A stretch of DNA of 64,000 nucleotides from JBBECE01 sp040881985. GTDB lineage: Bacteria > Pseudomonadota > Alphaproteobacteria > Rhizobiales > Devosiaceae. This document shows positions 16,104 to 24,419 of this stretch, one piece after another. The notes under the pieces were generated by a model. That model was given only the letters and a program-made list of their open reading frames with translations, did not search any database and was not told the origin of the DNA. Location of the stretch: contig JBBECE010000037.1 in the NCBI GenBank assembly GCA_040881985.1, positions 1-64,000 on the forward strand. The letters run 5' to 3'. A program made the position numbers and the translations under genes. How positions within the stretch are numbered: the first letter of the stretch is position 1; every line of letters begins with the position of its first letter.

Positions 16104-16496
16104 TCACTCCCCCGCCAGCGCCGCCCGGGTGATGGCAATGATCTCCTCCAGCCCCGGTGTCGTCTCGAGGCCGGCAATCTCCTCCGGCACGAACCAGCCA
16201 AGCGCTGCTGCATCGGTCCCCGCCTTCGGCTCACCGCCCGCGTAGAGGGCCGCATAGACCGCGATCGCATAACCGGCCGCCGCGACCTCGGTTCCAAGGT
16301 TTTTGACGAACCGCGCCTCGTCGACCCGCAGCCCCGTCTCCTCGAAAAGTTCGCGGGCGACCGCGTCCTGGCGCGTCTCGCCATCCTCGATCCGCCCGCC
16401 GGGAACGCTCCAGCAGTCCTCAAACGGCGGCCGCCGGCGCCTGACCAGCAGCACTTCTTCGCCGTTCCAGACGGCGATCGATACGGCGGCGCTCAT
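16104..16496 (-). CDS. NUDIX hydrolase
   Basis: 130 residues. The complete Nudix box GGRIEDGETRQDAVARELFE plus ETGL fits Gx5Ex7REUxEExGU. LLVRRRRPPFEDCWSVPGG before the box is typical of ADP-ribose or (d)NTP pyrophosphohydrolases close to MutT/NudF. Substrate cannot be assigned. It is divergent from the SRAP gene (43 bases apart), which may share its promoter region. Confidence 0.9.
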   Translation of the reverse strand: MSAAVSIAVWNGEEVLLVRRRRPPFEDCWSVPGGRIEDGETRQDAVARELFEETGLRVDEARFVKNLGTEVAAAGYAIAVYAALYAGGEPKAGTDAAALGWFVPEEIAGLETTPGLEEIIAITRAALAGE

Positions 16497-16539
16497 CGCC
16501 CGGCTTGGCCCCGCAACCTCATGCCGCTACCCTACCCCG

Positions 16540-17307
16540 ATGTGCGGACGCTTCACCTACTTGTTCACTTGGGCGCAGATCCATGACCATCTGCAGAATT
16601 TCATCGATCTGATCGAGGTTGCCGCCGGCGACCCCGCCACTTCCTATCCCGCCCGCTACAATATTGCCCCGACCCAGCCGATCCTCGGCATTCGGCCGGC
16701 CCCGCGGGGCAACGCGCCGGCGCTCTTCCGCTGGGGTCTGACCCCGGTCTGGGTCAAGGACCCGCGCGACTTTCCCCTCCTCATCAACGCCCGCATCGAG
16801 ACGGCGGCCTCGAAGCCCGCCTTTCGCGGCTCAGCGAAGAATCTGCGCGTGCTCATCCCGGCCTCCGGCTATTACGAATGGAAAACCGGCAAGGACGGCA
16901 AGAAGCAACCCTTCTACATCGCCATGCAGGACGGCTCCCCGATGATGTTTGCCGGCCTCTATGCGACCTGGCACGGGCCGGAAGGCGAGGAGATCGACAC
17001 CGCCGCCATCGTCACGCAAGCGGCGACCGGACACCTGGCCGAAATCCACGACCGCACTCCGGCGGTGCTGCGCCCCGAGCAATACGAGCTTTGGCTCGAC
17101 GCCAAAAAGGTCGACGGCAAGGAGGCGCTCGCAATGATCGAGCCCCTCGAAAATCTCGGCATCGTCGACTTCCGCGTCTCGACCCGCGTCGGCTCGATCA
17201 AAAATGACGGTCCCGAGCTGATCAAGCCGGTCGGCGACGTACAACCCGTCCCGCCCGCCCCGGCGCGCAAGAAGAAGTTCGGGGGCGGGCAGGGGGAATT
17301 GTTTTAG
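16540..17307 (+). CDS. SOS response-associated peptidase (SRAP/YedK, HMCES family)
   Basis: 255 residues. The protein begins MCGRFT, so Cys2 becomes the N-terminal catalytic residue. SRAP proteins form a covalent thiazolidine link to abasic sites in single-stranded DNA. Other active-site residues are visible: Asn in INARIETA, Glu in ASGYYEWK and His in TGHLAEIHDRTP. The start is fixed by the need for Cys at position 2. The Lys-rich C-terminus (ARKKKFGGGQGELF) is usual. No LexA box is recognisable by eye. Confidence 0.94.
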   Translation: MCGRFTYLFTWAQIHDHLQNFIDLIEVAAGDPATSYPARYNIAPTQPILGIRPAPRGNAPALFRWGLTPVWVKDPRDFPLLINARIETAASKPAFRGSAKNLRVLIPASGYYEWKTGKDGKKQPFYIAMQDGSPMMFAGLYATWHGPEGEEIDTAAIVTQAATGHLAEIHDRTPAVLRPEQYELWLDAKKVDGKEALAMIEPLENLGIVDFRVSTRVGSIKNDGPELIKPVGDVQPVPPAPARKKKFGGGQGELF

Positions 17308-17777
17308 CTGTTCATCGCCTTCTCGATCGCGCCGATATCGATTTTGCGCATTTTCAGCATCGCCTGCGTGGCCTTGCCTGCCTTCTTTGGATCCTTGTGC
17401 GTGAGCGCCGCGGCCAGCTGATCGGGAACCACTTGCCAGGACAATCCGAACTTGTCCTTGAGCCAGCCACACATGCTTGCCTCGCCGCCATCGGCAGTGA
17501 GTTTCGACCAATAATGGTCGACCTCCTTCTGGTCCTTGCAGGCGATGAACATCGAGGTCGCCTCGGAGAATTTGAACCGCGGCCCGGCGTCCATGCCCAT
17601 GAAGCGCTGTCCGTCGAGTTCGAAGACGACGCCCTGCGCCGAGCCCTTCGGAAAGGGCGAGCCTTCCCGCCAATGTTTGAGGCTGATCACTTTTGAATTT
17701 GGAAAAATCGAAACATAGTGCTTCATCGCCTCTTCGGCGTGGTGGTCGAACCAGAGAAACGGCGTGACTTTTGGCAC
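17304..17777 (-). CDS. VOC family protein (PhnB-like)
   Basis: 157 residues. A glyoxalase/bleomycin-resistance fold protein of the PhnB (3-demethylubiquinone methyltransferase-like) type: VTPFLWFDHHAEEAMKHYVSIFPNSK, DGQRFMGMDAGP and DKFGLSWQVVP. The GTG at 17777 is chosen because AAGGAG lies 6 bases before it. A GTG at 17792 overlapping the arsR stop is possible but lacks a site. It is in an operon behind the ArsR regulator. Such pairs are common, with small-molecule binding inferred but ligand unknown. It converges with the SRAP gene (4-base overlap). Confidence 0.88.
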   Translation of the reverse strand: MPKVTPFLWFDHHAEEAMKHYVSIFPNSKVISLKHWREGSPFPKGSAQGVVFELDGQRFMGMDAGPRFKFSEATSMFIACKDQKEVDHYWSKLTADGGEASMCGWLKDKFGLSWQVVPDQLAAALTHKDPKKAGKATQAMLKMRKIDIGAIEKAMNS

Positions 17778-17788
17778 GATTGTCTCCT

Positions 17789-18145
17789 TCACCGCCTCGG
17801 GCGGTTGTGTTTTGGATCGAGGGACTTCATTTCGTCGAGCGGCGCGTCGAGCTGCCTGAAGCGCCCTTCCCAGAATTTTCGGTAGGTCTCGAGCCAGGCG
17901 ACCGCCTCGGCCAACGGGGCGCCTTCAAGCTTGCGCGGCCGCCGTTGTGCGTCGCGCGATCGGCTGATCAGCCCCGCCCGTTCCAAAACCTTGAGATGTT
18001 TGGAGACCGCCGGCTGACTCATCGCGAAAGGTTCGGCCAGTTCGCCAACCGAGGCCTCCCCGGTCGCGAGCCGCGCCAGAATCGCCCGCCGCGTCGGGTC
18101 GGCAAGCGCGGCAAAAGTCGCATCCAGCTGGCGCGTCGACGGCAT
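17789..18145 (-). CDS. ArsR/SmtB-family transcriptional regulator
   Basis: 118 residues. Winged helix-turn-helix: ALADPTRRAILARLATGEASVGELAE, then the recognition helix PAVSKHLKVLERAGLI. I see no cysteine, so the usual metal-sensing thiolate site is absent. This is the subgroup often paired with VOC or AHSA1 proteins. A palindrome 6 bases upstream of the start is a probable autoregulatory operator. It forms an operon with the VOC gene. Confidence 0.92.
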   Translation of the reverse strand: MPSTRQLDATFAALADPTRRAILARLATGEASVGELAEPFAMSQPAVSKHLKVLERAGLISRSRDAQRRPRKLEGAPLAEAVAWLETYRKFWEGRFRQLDAPLDEMKSLDPKHNRPRR

Positions 18146-18150
18146 TGCAT

Positions 18151-18178
18151 AACCCGATAGTTGTAGAACTATCGAGTT
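18151..18178. promoter_or_regulatory. Palindromic operator of the arsR-VOC operon
   Basis: Two 12-base arms (AACCCGATAGTT and AACTATCGAGTT) flank a 4-base spacer. The inner 9 bases pair perfectly and one outer position mismatches. The site lies 5 bases upstream of the ArsR start codon. On the minus strand a TATATAAC stretch next to its upstream end (about 18175-18184) could be the -10 box, so bound repressor would block the promoter. Confidence 0.7.
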
Positions 18179-18213
18179 ATATAGCGCGGACCCGAGCTCG
18201 TCAAGGCCCCGCG

Positions 18214-19638
18214 CTACCCCCGCAGTACCTTCCCCGGATTGAGAATGTTGTTCGGATCGAGCGCCCGCTTCAGCGCCCGCATCATCTCGAGCGCGACGGG
18301 GTCCTTCACCTCTTCGAGCAAATGCACCTTCATTTGCCCGATGCCGTGCTCCGCCGAAACCGATCCGCCGAGTTTTGCCACGACCCCATAGACCGCCGCA
18401 TGAATCTCCGCCTCTTGGCTGCGGAACGGGGGTCCCTCCATCCCGACCGGCTGGAGAAAATCAAAATGGATATTGCCGTCCCCCATATGCCCAAAGGCGA
18501 ACGGCCTTATACCCGGCACCAGCTTGACGACCGAAGCGATCGCTTCCTCGATCAAGGCCGGCACCGCGGCGACCGGCACCGAGACGTCGTGCTTGATCGA
18601 ATCGGCTTCCCGCGTCTGGCATTCCGATATGGCCTCGCGCATTTTCCACATCAGCGCCCGATGCCCGAGCGTCTCGGCGATCGCCGCGTCGGTGACGATC
18701 CCTTTCTCCAGCGCCCCTTCCAGCGCCGCCGCCAGAGCGCCGGGCGCGTCGGCCCCGAACAGCGAGAATTCGCAGAGCACATACCAGGGGCTCATCGATG
18801 CCGAAGGATCGCGCTCGATCAGCTCGTGCTTCAACTCGAGCTCGATGGCGAAGCGCGGCAGAAGCTCGATTGACGTGAGGCGATTTCCGCCCGCCGCCCG
18901 CAAATGTTCGTAGAGCCGCACCGCCTCCGCCGGGCTCGCCACATTGACCAGCGCCGTCTCGAACAGTACCGGCCGCGGATAAAGCCGGAACGAGGCCGCA
19001 GTGATGATGCCGAGCGTCCCTTCCGCCCCGATAAAGAGGTTCCTGAGCGAATAGCCGGTATTGTCTTTCCTCAGGGGCGAGAGCCCTTGATAAAGCCGCC
19101 CGTCGGCCAGCACCGCCTCGATCCCGAGGCAGAAATCGCGGGTGTTTCCGTAGGCTAACACATTGACGCCCCCCGCATTGGTCGACAGCACCCCGCCGAT
19201 CTGCGCCGAGCCTTCCGAGCCGAGCGACAGCGGAAACAACAGCCCCCTTTGCTCGGCGATGCGCTGCGCCTCGGCGACCGTCAGTCCCGCCTCGACGATG
19301 AGGACCCCGGCCTCCGCATCGACCTCCCGCACGTCGCGCAAATGTCTCAGCGAGACGATGACCTCCCCCGCCCGGTCGGGCACCTGCCCGCCGACGAGCC
19401 CGGTATTGCCGCCCTGCGGAACAATCTTCACCCCGGCTCCGTTTGCCCAGGCGAGGAGCTTTTGCACGTCGGCGACGCTGCGCGGGGTCGCGACCGCGAG
19501 CGCCTTTTGATGATAGAGCCCCCGCGGTTCCTCGAAATGTGCTGCCGCCGCCGCTCCGGTCAGCACGTTCCCGGCGCCGATCAGCCCGGCCAGCGCCTCC
19601 GCAACTGCCTTGGGTTCTGTCTTGGGTTCATCCCGCAT
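18214..19638 (-). CDS. FAD-binding oxidoreductase (GlcD / D-2-hydroxyacid dehydrogenase family)
   Basis: 474 residues. N-terminal FAD_binding_4 (PCMH) domain: VPQGGNTGLVGGQVP, GSEGSAQIGGVLSTNAGG and NLFIGAEGTLGIITAA. C-terminal FAD-oxidase_C domain: FAFGHMGDGNIHFDFLQP and VSAEHGIGQMKVHLLEEVK. The two histidines in GDGNIHF and EHGIG are typical of D-lactate, D-2-hydroxyglutarate and glycolate dehydrogenases. Exact substrate cannot be fixed. ATG at 19638, divergent from fabI. Confidence 0.92.
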   Translation of the reverse strand: MRDEPKTEPKAVAEALAGLIGAGNVLTGAAAAAHFEEPRGLYHQKALAVATPRSVADVQKLLAWANGAGVKIVPQGGNTGLVGGQVPDRAGEVIVSLRHLRDVREVDAEAGVLIVEAGLTVAEAQRIAEQRGLLFPLSLGSEGSAQIGGVLSTNAGGVNVLAYGNTRDFCLGIEAVLADGRLYQGLSPLRKDNTGYSLRNLFIGAEGTLGIITAASFRLYPRPVLFETALVNVASPAEAVRLYEHLRAAGGNRLTSIELLPRFAIELELKHELIERDPSASMSPWYVLCEFSLFGADAPGALAAALEGALEKGIVTDAAIAETLGHRALMWKMREAISECQTREADSIKHDVSVPVAAVPALIEEAIASVVKLVPGIRPFAFGHMGDGNIHFDFLQPVGMEGPPFRSQEAEIHAAVYGVVAKLGGSVSAEHGIGQMKVHLLEEVKDPVALEMMRALKRALDPNNILNPGKVLRG

Positions 19639-19740
19639 GGGACTGGAACATAGGCGGGGCGCGGCTGCCGCGAAAGTCGGAACTTGCCCCGCCCCTTGGA
19701 GGCGTGGCAAAACCGGCCCGACCCAACAGGGGAGGGGAAC

Positions 19741-20556
19741 ATGCCGGCCGGCACTTTGATGCAGGGCAAGCGCGGCCTGGTCATGGGCGTCGCCAACAAT
19801 CGCTCTATCGCCTACGGCATCGCCAAGGCCGCGCGCGACCAGGGGGCCGAGCTTGCCTTCACCTATCAGGGCGAGGCGCTGCTCAAGCGCGTCTCCCCGC
19901 TCGCCACCGAACTCGGATCGGATTTCGTCGTCGAATGCGACGTCACCAGCGAGGCGGCGATGGATATCGCCTTCGAAAAACTCCGCGCCAAATGGGGGAC
20001 GATCGATTTCCTCGTTCACGCCATCGGTTTTTCCGACAAGGACGAGCTGACCGGCCGCTACCTCAACACCTCGCCCGGCAATTTCGCCGACACCATGAAC
20101 ATTTCGGTCTATTCCTTCACCGCCGTCGCCCGTCGCGCGGAGCCCTTGATGCCGAACGGCGGCTCGCTCCTGACGCTGACTTACTATGGCGCCGAGAAGG
20201 TGCTGCCGAACTACAATGTCATGGGCGTCGCCAAGGCGGCGCTCGAGGCCTCGGTCCGCTATCTCGCCGCCGATCTCGGCCCGTCGCGGATTCGTGTCAA
20301 CGCCATCTCCGCCGGCCCGATCAAGACGCTCGCCGCCTCCGGCATTGCGGGGCTTCGCCAGATGCTGCACTGGAACGAGGAGAATTCCCCGCTCCGCCGT
20401 AACATCACCATCGAGGACATCGGCAATTCGGCGCTGTACTTCCTATCCGATCTCTCTTCGGGCGCGACCGGGGAGGTTCACCATGTCGACGCCGGCTACC
20501 ATATAGTCGGCATGAAAGTGCTGAAGGACGGCGATCCGGAAACCCAGGGCGAATAA
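19741..20556 (+). CDS. fabI: Enoyl-[acyl-carrier-protein] reductase (NADH)
   Basis: 271 residues. Last step of fatty-acid elongation, an SDR-fold enzyme and the triclosan target. GVANNRSIAYGIAKA is the cofactor-binding segment. The catalytic Tyr-x6-Lys is in NYNVMGVAKAAL, with the upstream Tyr in LTYYGAEK. NAISAGPIKTLAASGI forms the flexible loop. A strong GGGAGGGG ribosome-binding site precedes ATG 19741. Rhizobial genomes often hold more than one FabI; this one lies alone, with a phosphatase gene 20 bases downstream. Confidence 0.95.
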   Translation: MPAGTLMQGKRGLVMGVANNRSIAYGIAKAARDQGAELAFTYQGEALLKRVSPLATELGSDFVVECDVTSEAAMDIAFEKLRAKWGTIDFLVHAIGFSDKDELTGRYLNTSPGNFADTMNISVYSFTAVARRAEPLMPNGGSLLTLTYYGAEKVLPNYNVMGVAKAALEASVRYLAADLGPSRIRVNAISAGPIKTLAASGIAGLRQMLHWNEENSPLRRNITIEDIGNSALYFLSDLSSGATGEVHHVDAGYHIVGMKVLKDGDPETQGE

Positions 20557-20576
20557 CGCCTCACGCCTTAAACCCC

Positions 20577-21200
20577 ATGACCTCCTGGCCCGAACTCTAT
20601 TTTCTCCGTCACGGCCAGACCGACTGGAACGCCGAAGGCCGCTACCAGGGGAGCCGCGACATCCCGCTCAACTCGATCGGCCAGGCCCAGGCCGACGCCA
20701 ACGGTCCATTGCTGCGGATGCTGATGCAGCGCGACGGTCGCGCCGCCGCCGATTTCGGCTGGTTCTCCTCCCCGCTCACGCGCGCCACCGAAACGATCGA
20801 GCGCGTCCTCGCCGCTTTCGAGTCGCCCCACCCTGATGTGACGATCGATCCGCGTCTCATCGAGATTTCCTTCGGTCATTTCGAGGGCCGCCTGCACCGC
20901 GAACTGGCCGACCATCCGATGCTGGCGCCGGGCAGCCGCGACGAAGCTTTTTGGTCGTTCCGGCCCGAGGGCGGAGAAAACTACGACGACCTTTCGAGCC
21001 GTATTGCCTCATTCCATTCGGCGCTCACCGGCCCTTCGGTGATCGTCGCTCATGGCGGGGTGCTGCGGGTGCTGCGCCACATCATCGAAGGGACCCCGCG
21101 CGCCGAGGTCGTCAACTGGTCGACCCCGCAGGACGTGGTCTATCGTTTCCGCGATCGGCACATGAGTGTCCACCCCGCCTCGGCCTCGTGGGTCGACTAG
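20577..21200 (+). CDS. Histidine phosphatase family protein
   Basis: 207 residues. Phosphoglycerate-mutase-like fold: RHG motif in YFLRHGQTDWNAEGRYQG, Arg in SSPLTRATETI, Glu in LIEISFGHFEG and the second catalytic His in VIVAHGGVLRVLR. Substrate not predictable. It is 20 bases downstream of fabI in the same direction, so likely co-transcribed. Confidence 0.9.
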   Translation: MTSWPELYFLRHGQTDWNAEGRYQGSRDIPLNSIGQAQADANGPLLRMLMQRDGRAAADFGWFSSPLTRATETIERVLAAFESPHPDVTIDPRLIEISFGHFEGRLHRELADHPMLAPGSRDEAFWSFRPEGGENYDDLSSRIASFHSALTGPSVIVAHGGVLRVLRHIIEGTPRAEVVNWSTPQDVVYRFRDRHMSVHPASASWVD

Positions 21201-21210
21201 TTGCGTCCTT

Positions 21211-21237
21211 CACCCTCCCCCTGACTCGGGGAAGGGG
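21211..21237. repeat. Short CCTCCCC-type palindrome
   Basis: CCCTCCCCCTGACTCGGGGAAGGGG forms a hairpin between the phosphatase stop and aroC. It resembles the right-hand arms of the repeats at 14422 and 33128 and may act as a terminator. Confidence 0.5.
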
Positions 21238-21297
21238 TCGCATTGACGCGGGGGATAGCCCTCCCTAGAACAGCCCCCTATCGAGGCGGGCGCCACC

Positions 21298-22407
21298 ATG
21301 TCGCACAATACCTTCGGGCACCTGTTCAGGTTCACCACCTGGGGCGAGAGCCACGGGCCGGCGATCGGCGTTGTCATCGACGGCTGCCCGCCCGGCATTG
21401 GCATCACCGAAGCGGCGATCCAGCGCGACCTCGACCGGCGCAAGCCCGGCCAATCGCGCTTCACCACCCAGCGCAAGGAGGCCGACCGCGCCAAAATCCT
21501 CTCGGGCACCTTCACCGACGAAACGGGCGCGCAGCGAACCACCGGCACCCCGATCTCGCTCCTCATCGACAACGAGGATGCTCGATCCAAGGACTATGAG
21601 GAGATCAAGGACAAATACCGGCCCGGCCACGCCGATTTCACCTACCAGCAGAAATACGGCATCCGCGACTGGCGCGGTTCGGGCCGCGCCTCGGCGCGTG
21701 AAACCGCCTGTCGTGTCGCCGCCGGCGCGGTCGCCCGGCTGGTCGTGCCGCAGATCACTATCCGCGCCTCACTCGTCCAGGTCGGCCCGCACCAGATCGA
21801 CTATGGCAATTTTGACTGGGCCGAAGTCGACCGGAACCCGTTTTTCTCAGCCGATGCCAAGGCCGCCGAAAAATGGGCCACCTATCTCGACGAGGTCCGC
21901 AAGGCCGGCAATTCGGCGGGCGCGATCATCGAGGTCGTCGCCGAAGGCGTCCCCGTCGGCCTCGGCGCGCCGATTTACGGCAAGCTCTCGGCAGACTTGG
22001 CCGCGGCGCTGATGTCGATCAACGCGGTCAAGGCCGTCGAGATCGGCGCCGGCTTCGCCGCGGCCTCGCTTTCCGGCATCGAGAACGCCGACGAAATGCG
22101 CGCCGGCCCCGAGGCGCCGTATTTCAAGTCCAACAATTCCGGCGGCATTCTCGGCGGCATTTCCAATGGCGATCCGGTGGTCGTCAGATTCGCTGTCAAG
22201 CCGACCTCCTCGATCCTCGCCCAGCGCGAGACCGTGACGACCCGCAATGAGGACACCGATATTTCGACCAAGGGCCGCCACGATCCCTGCGTCGGCATCC
22301 GCGCCGTGCCGATTGGCGAGGCGATGATGGCGCTGGTGCTGGCCGACCACTTCCTTCGCCATCGCGGCCAGACCGGTCGCGAAGCCGGCATCGGCTTTCC
22401 CGGATGA
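21298..22407 (+). CDS. aroC: Chorismate synthase
   Basis: 369 residues. Final shikimate-pathway enzyme, FMN-dependent, EPSP to chorismate. Signatures: TTWGESHGPAIGVVIDGCPPG, RPGHADFTYQQKYGIRDWRG, GRASARETACRVAAGA, SNNSGGILGGISNGDP and KGRHDPCVGIRAVP. Start MSHNTFGHLFRF is typical. Its stop overlaps the ribB start (ATGA), so translation is coupled. Confidence 0.97.
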   Translation: MSHNTFGHLFRFTTWGESHGPAIGVVIDGCPPGIGITEAAIQRDLDRRKPGQSRFTTQRKEADRAKILSGTFTDETGAQRTTGTPISLLIDNEDARSKDYEEIKDKYRPGHADFTYQQKYGIRDWRGSGRASARETACRVAAGAVARLVVPQITIRASLVQVGPHQIDYGNFDWAEVDRNPFFSADAKAAEKWATYLDEVRKAGNSAGAIIEVVAEGVPVGLGAPIYGKLSADLAAALMSINAVKAVEIGAGFAAASLSGIENADEMRAGPEAPYFKSNNSGGILGGISNGDPVVVRFAVKPTSSILAQRETVTTRNEDTDISTKGRHDPCVGIRAVPIGEAMMALVLADHFLRHRGQTGREAGIGFPG

Positions 22408-23522
22408 ACAGGATCGAGCGCCCCGATCTCGACGTCAATGTCGAGACCGCCATCGCCGCCATTGCCCGCGGCGAGATGCTCGTCGTCACCGACGACGACG
22501 ACCGCGAGAACGAGGGCGATCTCGTTATGGCCGCCTCGGCGGCAACGCCGGAAAAGCTGGCCTTCATCGTCCGCCACACCTGCGGCATCGTTTGCGCGCC
22601 CTTGACCGCCGAGCGCGCCAAAACGCTCCGCCTCGATCCGATGGTCAAGGACAACGACGCCCCGCTCGGCACCGCCTTCACCGTCTCGATCGACTTCCGC
22701 CATGGCACCTCGACCGGCATTTCCGCCGACGACCGCACCGCCACCGTCCGGGCGCTGGCCAACGGCAATGTCGGGGCTTCGGATTTTTCCCGCCCCGGTC
22801 ATATTTTCCCGCTGATCGCCCGCGAGGGCGGCGTCCTGATGCGTTCCGGGCATACCGAGGCCGCCGTCGATCTTTGTCGGTTGGCCGGGCTCGACCCGGT
22901 TGGGGTCATTTGCGAGCTCGTCAACGACGATGGCTCGGTCAAGCGCGGCCCCGGCGTCGCTCAGTTCGCCGAAGCGCACAAGCTCACCCGGCTCTCGGTC
23001 GCCGAACTCATCGCCTGGCGGCAGCGCCGCGAAAAACTCGTCGAGCGCGTCGCGAGTTTCGCGATCGAAACCGACGCCGGGTCCGCCACCGCCTATGCCT
23101 ATGCGACACCCTTTGACAAGGTCCAGCATCTCGCCATTGCGTTTGGCGATATTTCTTCGGGTGAGGACGTTCCGGTCCGGCTGCGGCGCGAGGACATTCT
23201 GGCCGATGTCTTCGGCGACCGCCGCTCGCTCAATGCCGCGATGGCGAAATTCGCCGCCCATCGGCGCGGCATACTGGTTTATCTCCGCGAAGGCACCGCC
23301 GGCGTACCGGGGCAGGGAGGCAACGCCCGGCCGGAATATGAGCGCCACGAGACCGCGCGTCGCCGCGAGGAAGAATGGCGCGAGGTCGGTCTCGGGGCGC
23401 AGATCCTCCGCGATCTCGGGGTGCGCTCGATCCGGCTGCTTGCCTCGAAGTCGCGCCGCTATGTCGGGCTCTCCGGCTTCGGCATCACCATCAAGGCAAT
23501 CGATATTTTCGAGGGCGACTAG
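22404..23522 (+). CDS. ribB: 3,4-dihydroxy-2-butanone 4-phosphate synthase fused to a degenerate GTP cyclohydrolase II domain
   Basis: 372 residues. Residues 1-205 are a complete RibB domain: VVTDDDDRENEGDLVMAA (metal acids), RPGHIFPL and RSGHTEAAVDLCRLAG. It makes the four-carbon unit of riboflavin. Residues 210-372 align with RibA, but the zinc site is gone: where RibA has ECLTGD and CDCG this protein reads REDILADVFGDRRSLNAAM. So no GTP cyclohydrolase activity is expected. Such RibBX-type fusions are known in proteobacteria. Start overlaps the aroC stop by 4 bases. Confidence 0.92.
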   Translation: MNRIERPDLDVNVETAIAAIARGEMLVVTDDDDRENEGDLVMAASAATPEKLAFIVRHTCGIVCAPLTAERAKTLRLDPMVKDNDAPLGTAFTVSIDFRHGTSTGISADDRTATVRALANGNVGASDFSRPGHIFPLIAREGGVLMRSGHTEAAVDLCRLAGLDPVGVICELVNDDGSVKRGPGVAQFAEAHKLTRLSVAELIAWRQRREKLVERVASFAIETDAGSATAYAYATPFDKVQHLAIAFGDISSGEDVPVRLRREDILADVFGDRRSLNAAMAKFAAHRRGILVYLREGTAGVPGQGGNARPEYERHETARRREEEWREVGLGAQILRDLGVRSIRLLASKSRRYVGLSGFGITIKAIDIFEGD

Positions 23523-23523
23523 C

Positions 23524-24111
23524 CTAGCCGCCCGCGAGCCGCCGCAGCTTAGCGAGCGCGGTCTCTCGCACCTCGCCATAGGAAATCGTCCCGGCGAAAT
23601 CGCCGGTGGCGTCGAGCAAAAACACGCTCGCCGTGTGATTGACCAGATAGTCCTCGCCCGACGCGTCCCCGACCGTCTCGGAGAACACGCCGTACCCCGC
23701 CTTGATCTTGTCGATCCCCGCTTGATCGCCGGTCAGCCCGACAATCTCCCCGAAACTCGCGAGGTAAACGCTCAGCAATTCCTGTGTGTCGCGCTTCGGA
23801 TCGACGGTGACGAAGACGATCTTCAGTTGGTCCGGCGAAAGCCCCAGCGCCTCTCGCCAGGCGACCGTCTCGGCGAGCGTCGTCGGGCAGACGTCTGGGC
23901 AATACGTGTAGCCGAAGAACATCATCGTCGGGCTGCCGACGAGATCGGCTTGGGTGAACGTCTCGCCGGTTGTCGTCTCCAGCGAGAATTCCCCGCCGAA
24001 TTGCGGCCCCGCCGGCCCGCCGCGCAGCGACTGGTAGCCGAACCAGCCCGCCACCGCCAGCAGGGCGCCGACCATCAGCAGGACGTAAATCTGGGTCCGG
24101 GTGAGGAACAT
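23524..24111 (-). CDS. SCO family protein (SCO1/SenC)
   Basis: 195 residues. One N-terminal membrane anchor (about 8-28), then a thioredoxin-fold domain facing the periplasm. Copper ligands are intact: CPDVC in FFGYTYCPDVCPTTL and His in VNHTASVFLLD. SCO proteins help assemble the CuA centre of cytochrome c oxidase or act in thiol/redox control. No cox genes are nearby. It converges with ribB (1 base apart). Confidence 0.93.
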   Translation of the reverse strand: MFLTRTQIYVLLMVGALLAVAGWFGYQSLRGGPAGPQFGGEFSLETTTGETFTQADLVGSPTMMFFGYTYCPDVCPTTLAETVAWREALGLSPDQLKIVFVTVDPKRDTQELLSVYLASFGEIVGLTGDQAGIDKIKAGYGVFSETVGDASGEDYLVNHTASVFLLDATGDFAGTISYGEVRETALAKLRRLAGG

Positions 24112-24160
24112 GGCCTCTATCTAGGCCGCGCCGCGTCGGAAGCGATGCGGCAAATCGGCA

Positions 24161-24409
24161 CTAGTCGTCGAGCGGTGTCGTGCCGGTCGGCTTGCCGTCC
24201 TTGGAAAGCGTGATCTTCTCGATCCGCGCTTCGGCCGCCTTCAGCAGCGCCTCGCAATGTTTCTTTAGCGCCTCGCCGCGTTCGTAGATTTCGATCGATT
24301 GCTGCAGCGGCGCCTGGCCGCCCTCGAGCTTGGCGACGATCGATTCGAGCTCGGCGAGCGCCTGCTCGAAGCTCAGTTTCGCAATGTCGTCGGGCTTTTT
24401 CTCGGTCAT
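24161..24409 (-). CDS. xseB: Exodeoxyribonuclease VII small subunit
   Basis: 82 residues, usual length. LSFEQALAELESIVAKLEGGQ and LQQSIEIYERGEALKKHCEALL are the family coiled-coil helices that bind XseA. It follows the deacetylase-like gene by 10 bases on the same strand. xseA is not in the window. Confidence 0.94.
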   Translation of the reverse strand: MTEKKPDDIAKLSFEQALAELESIVAKLEGGQAPLQQSIEIYERGEALKKHCEALLKAAEARIEKITLSKDGKPTGTTPLDD

Positions 24410-24419
24410 TGATTGCGCT

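Noticed and set aside
21975..23579. 534-codon minus-strand frame opposite aroC and ribB
   Set aside because: Antisense of two well-conserved enzymes, with low-complexity Gly/Asp/Arg content.
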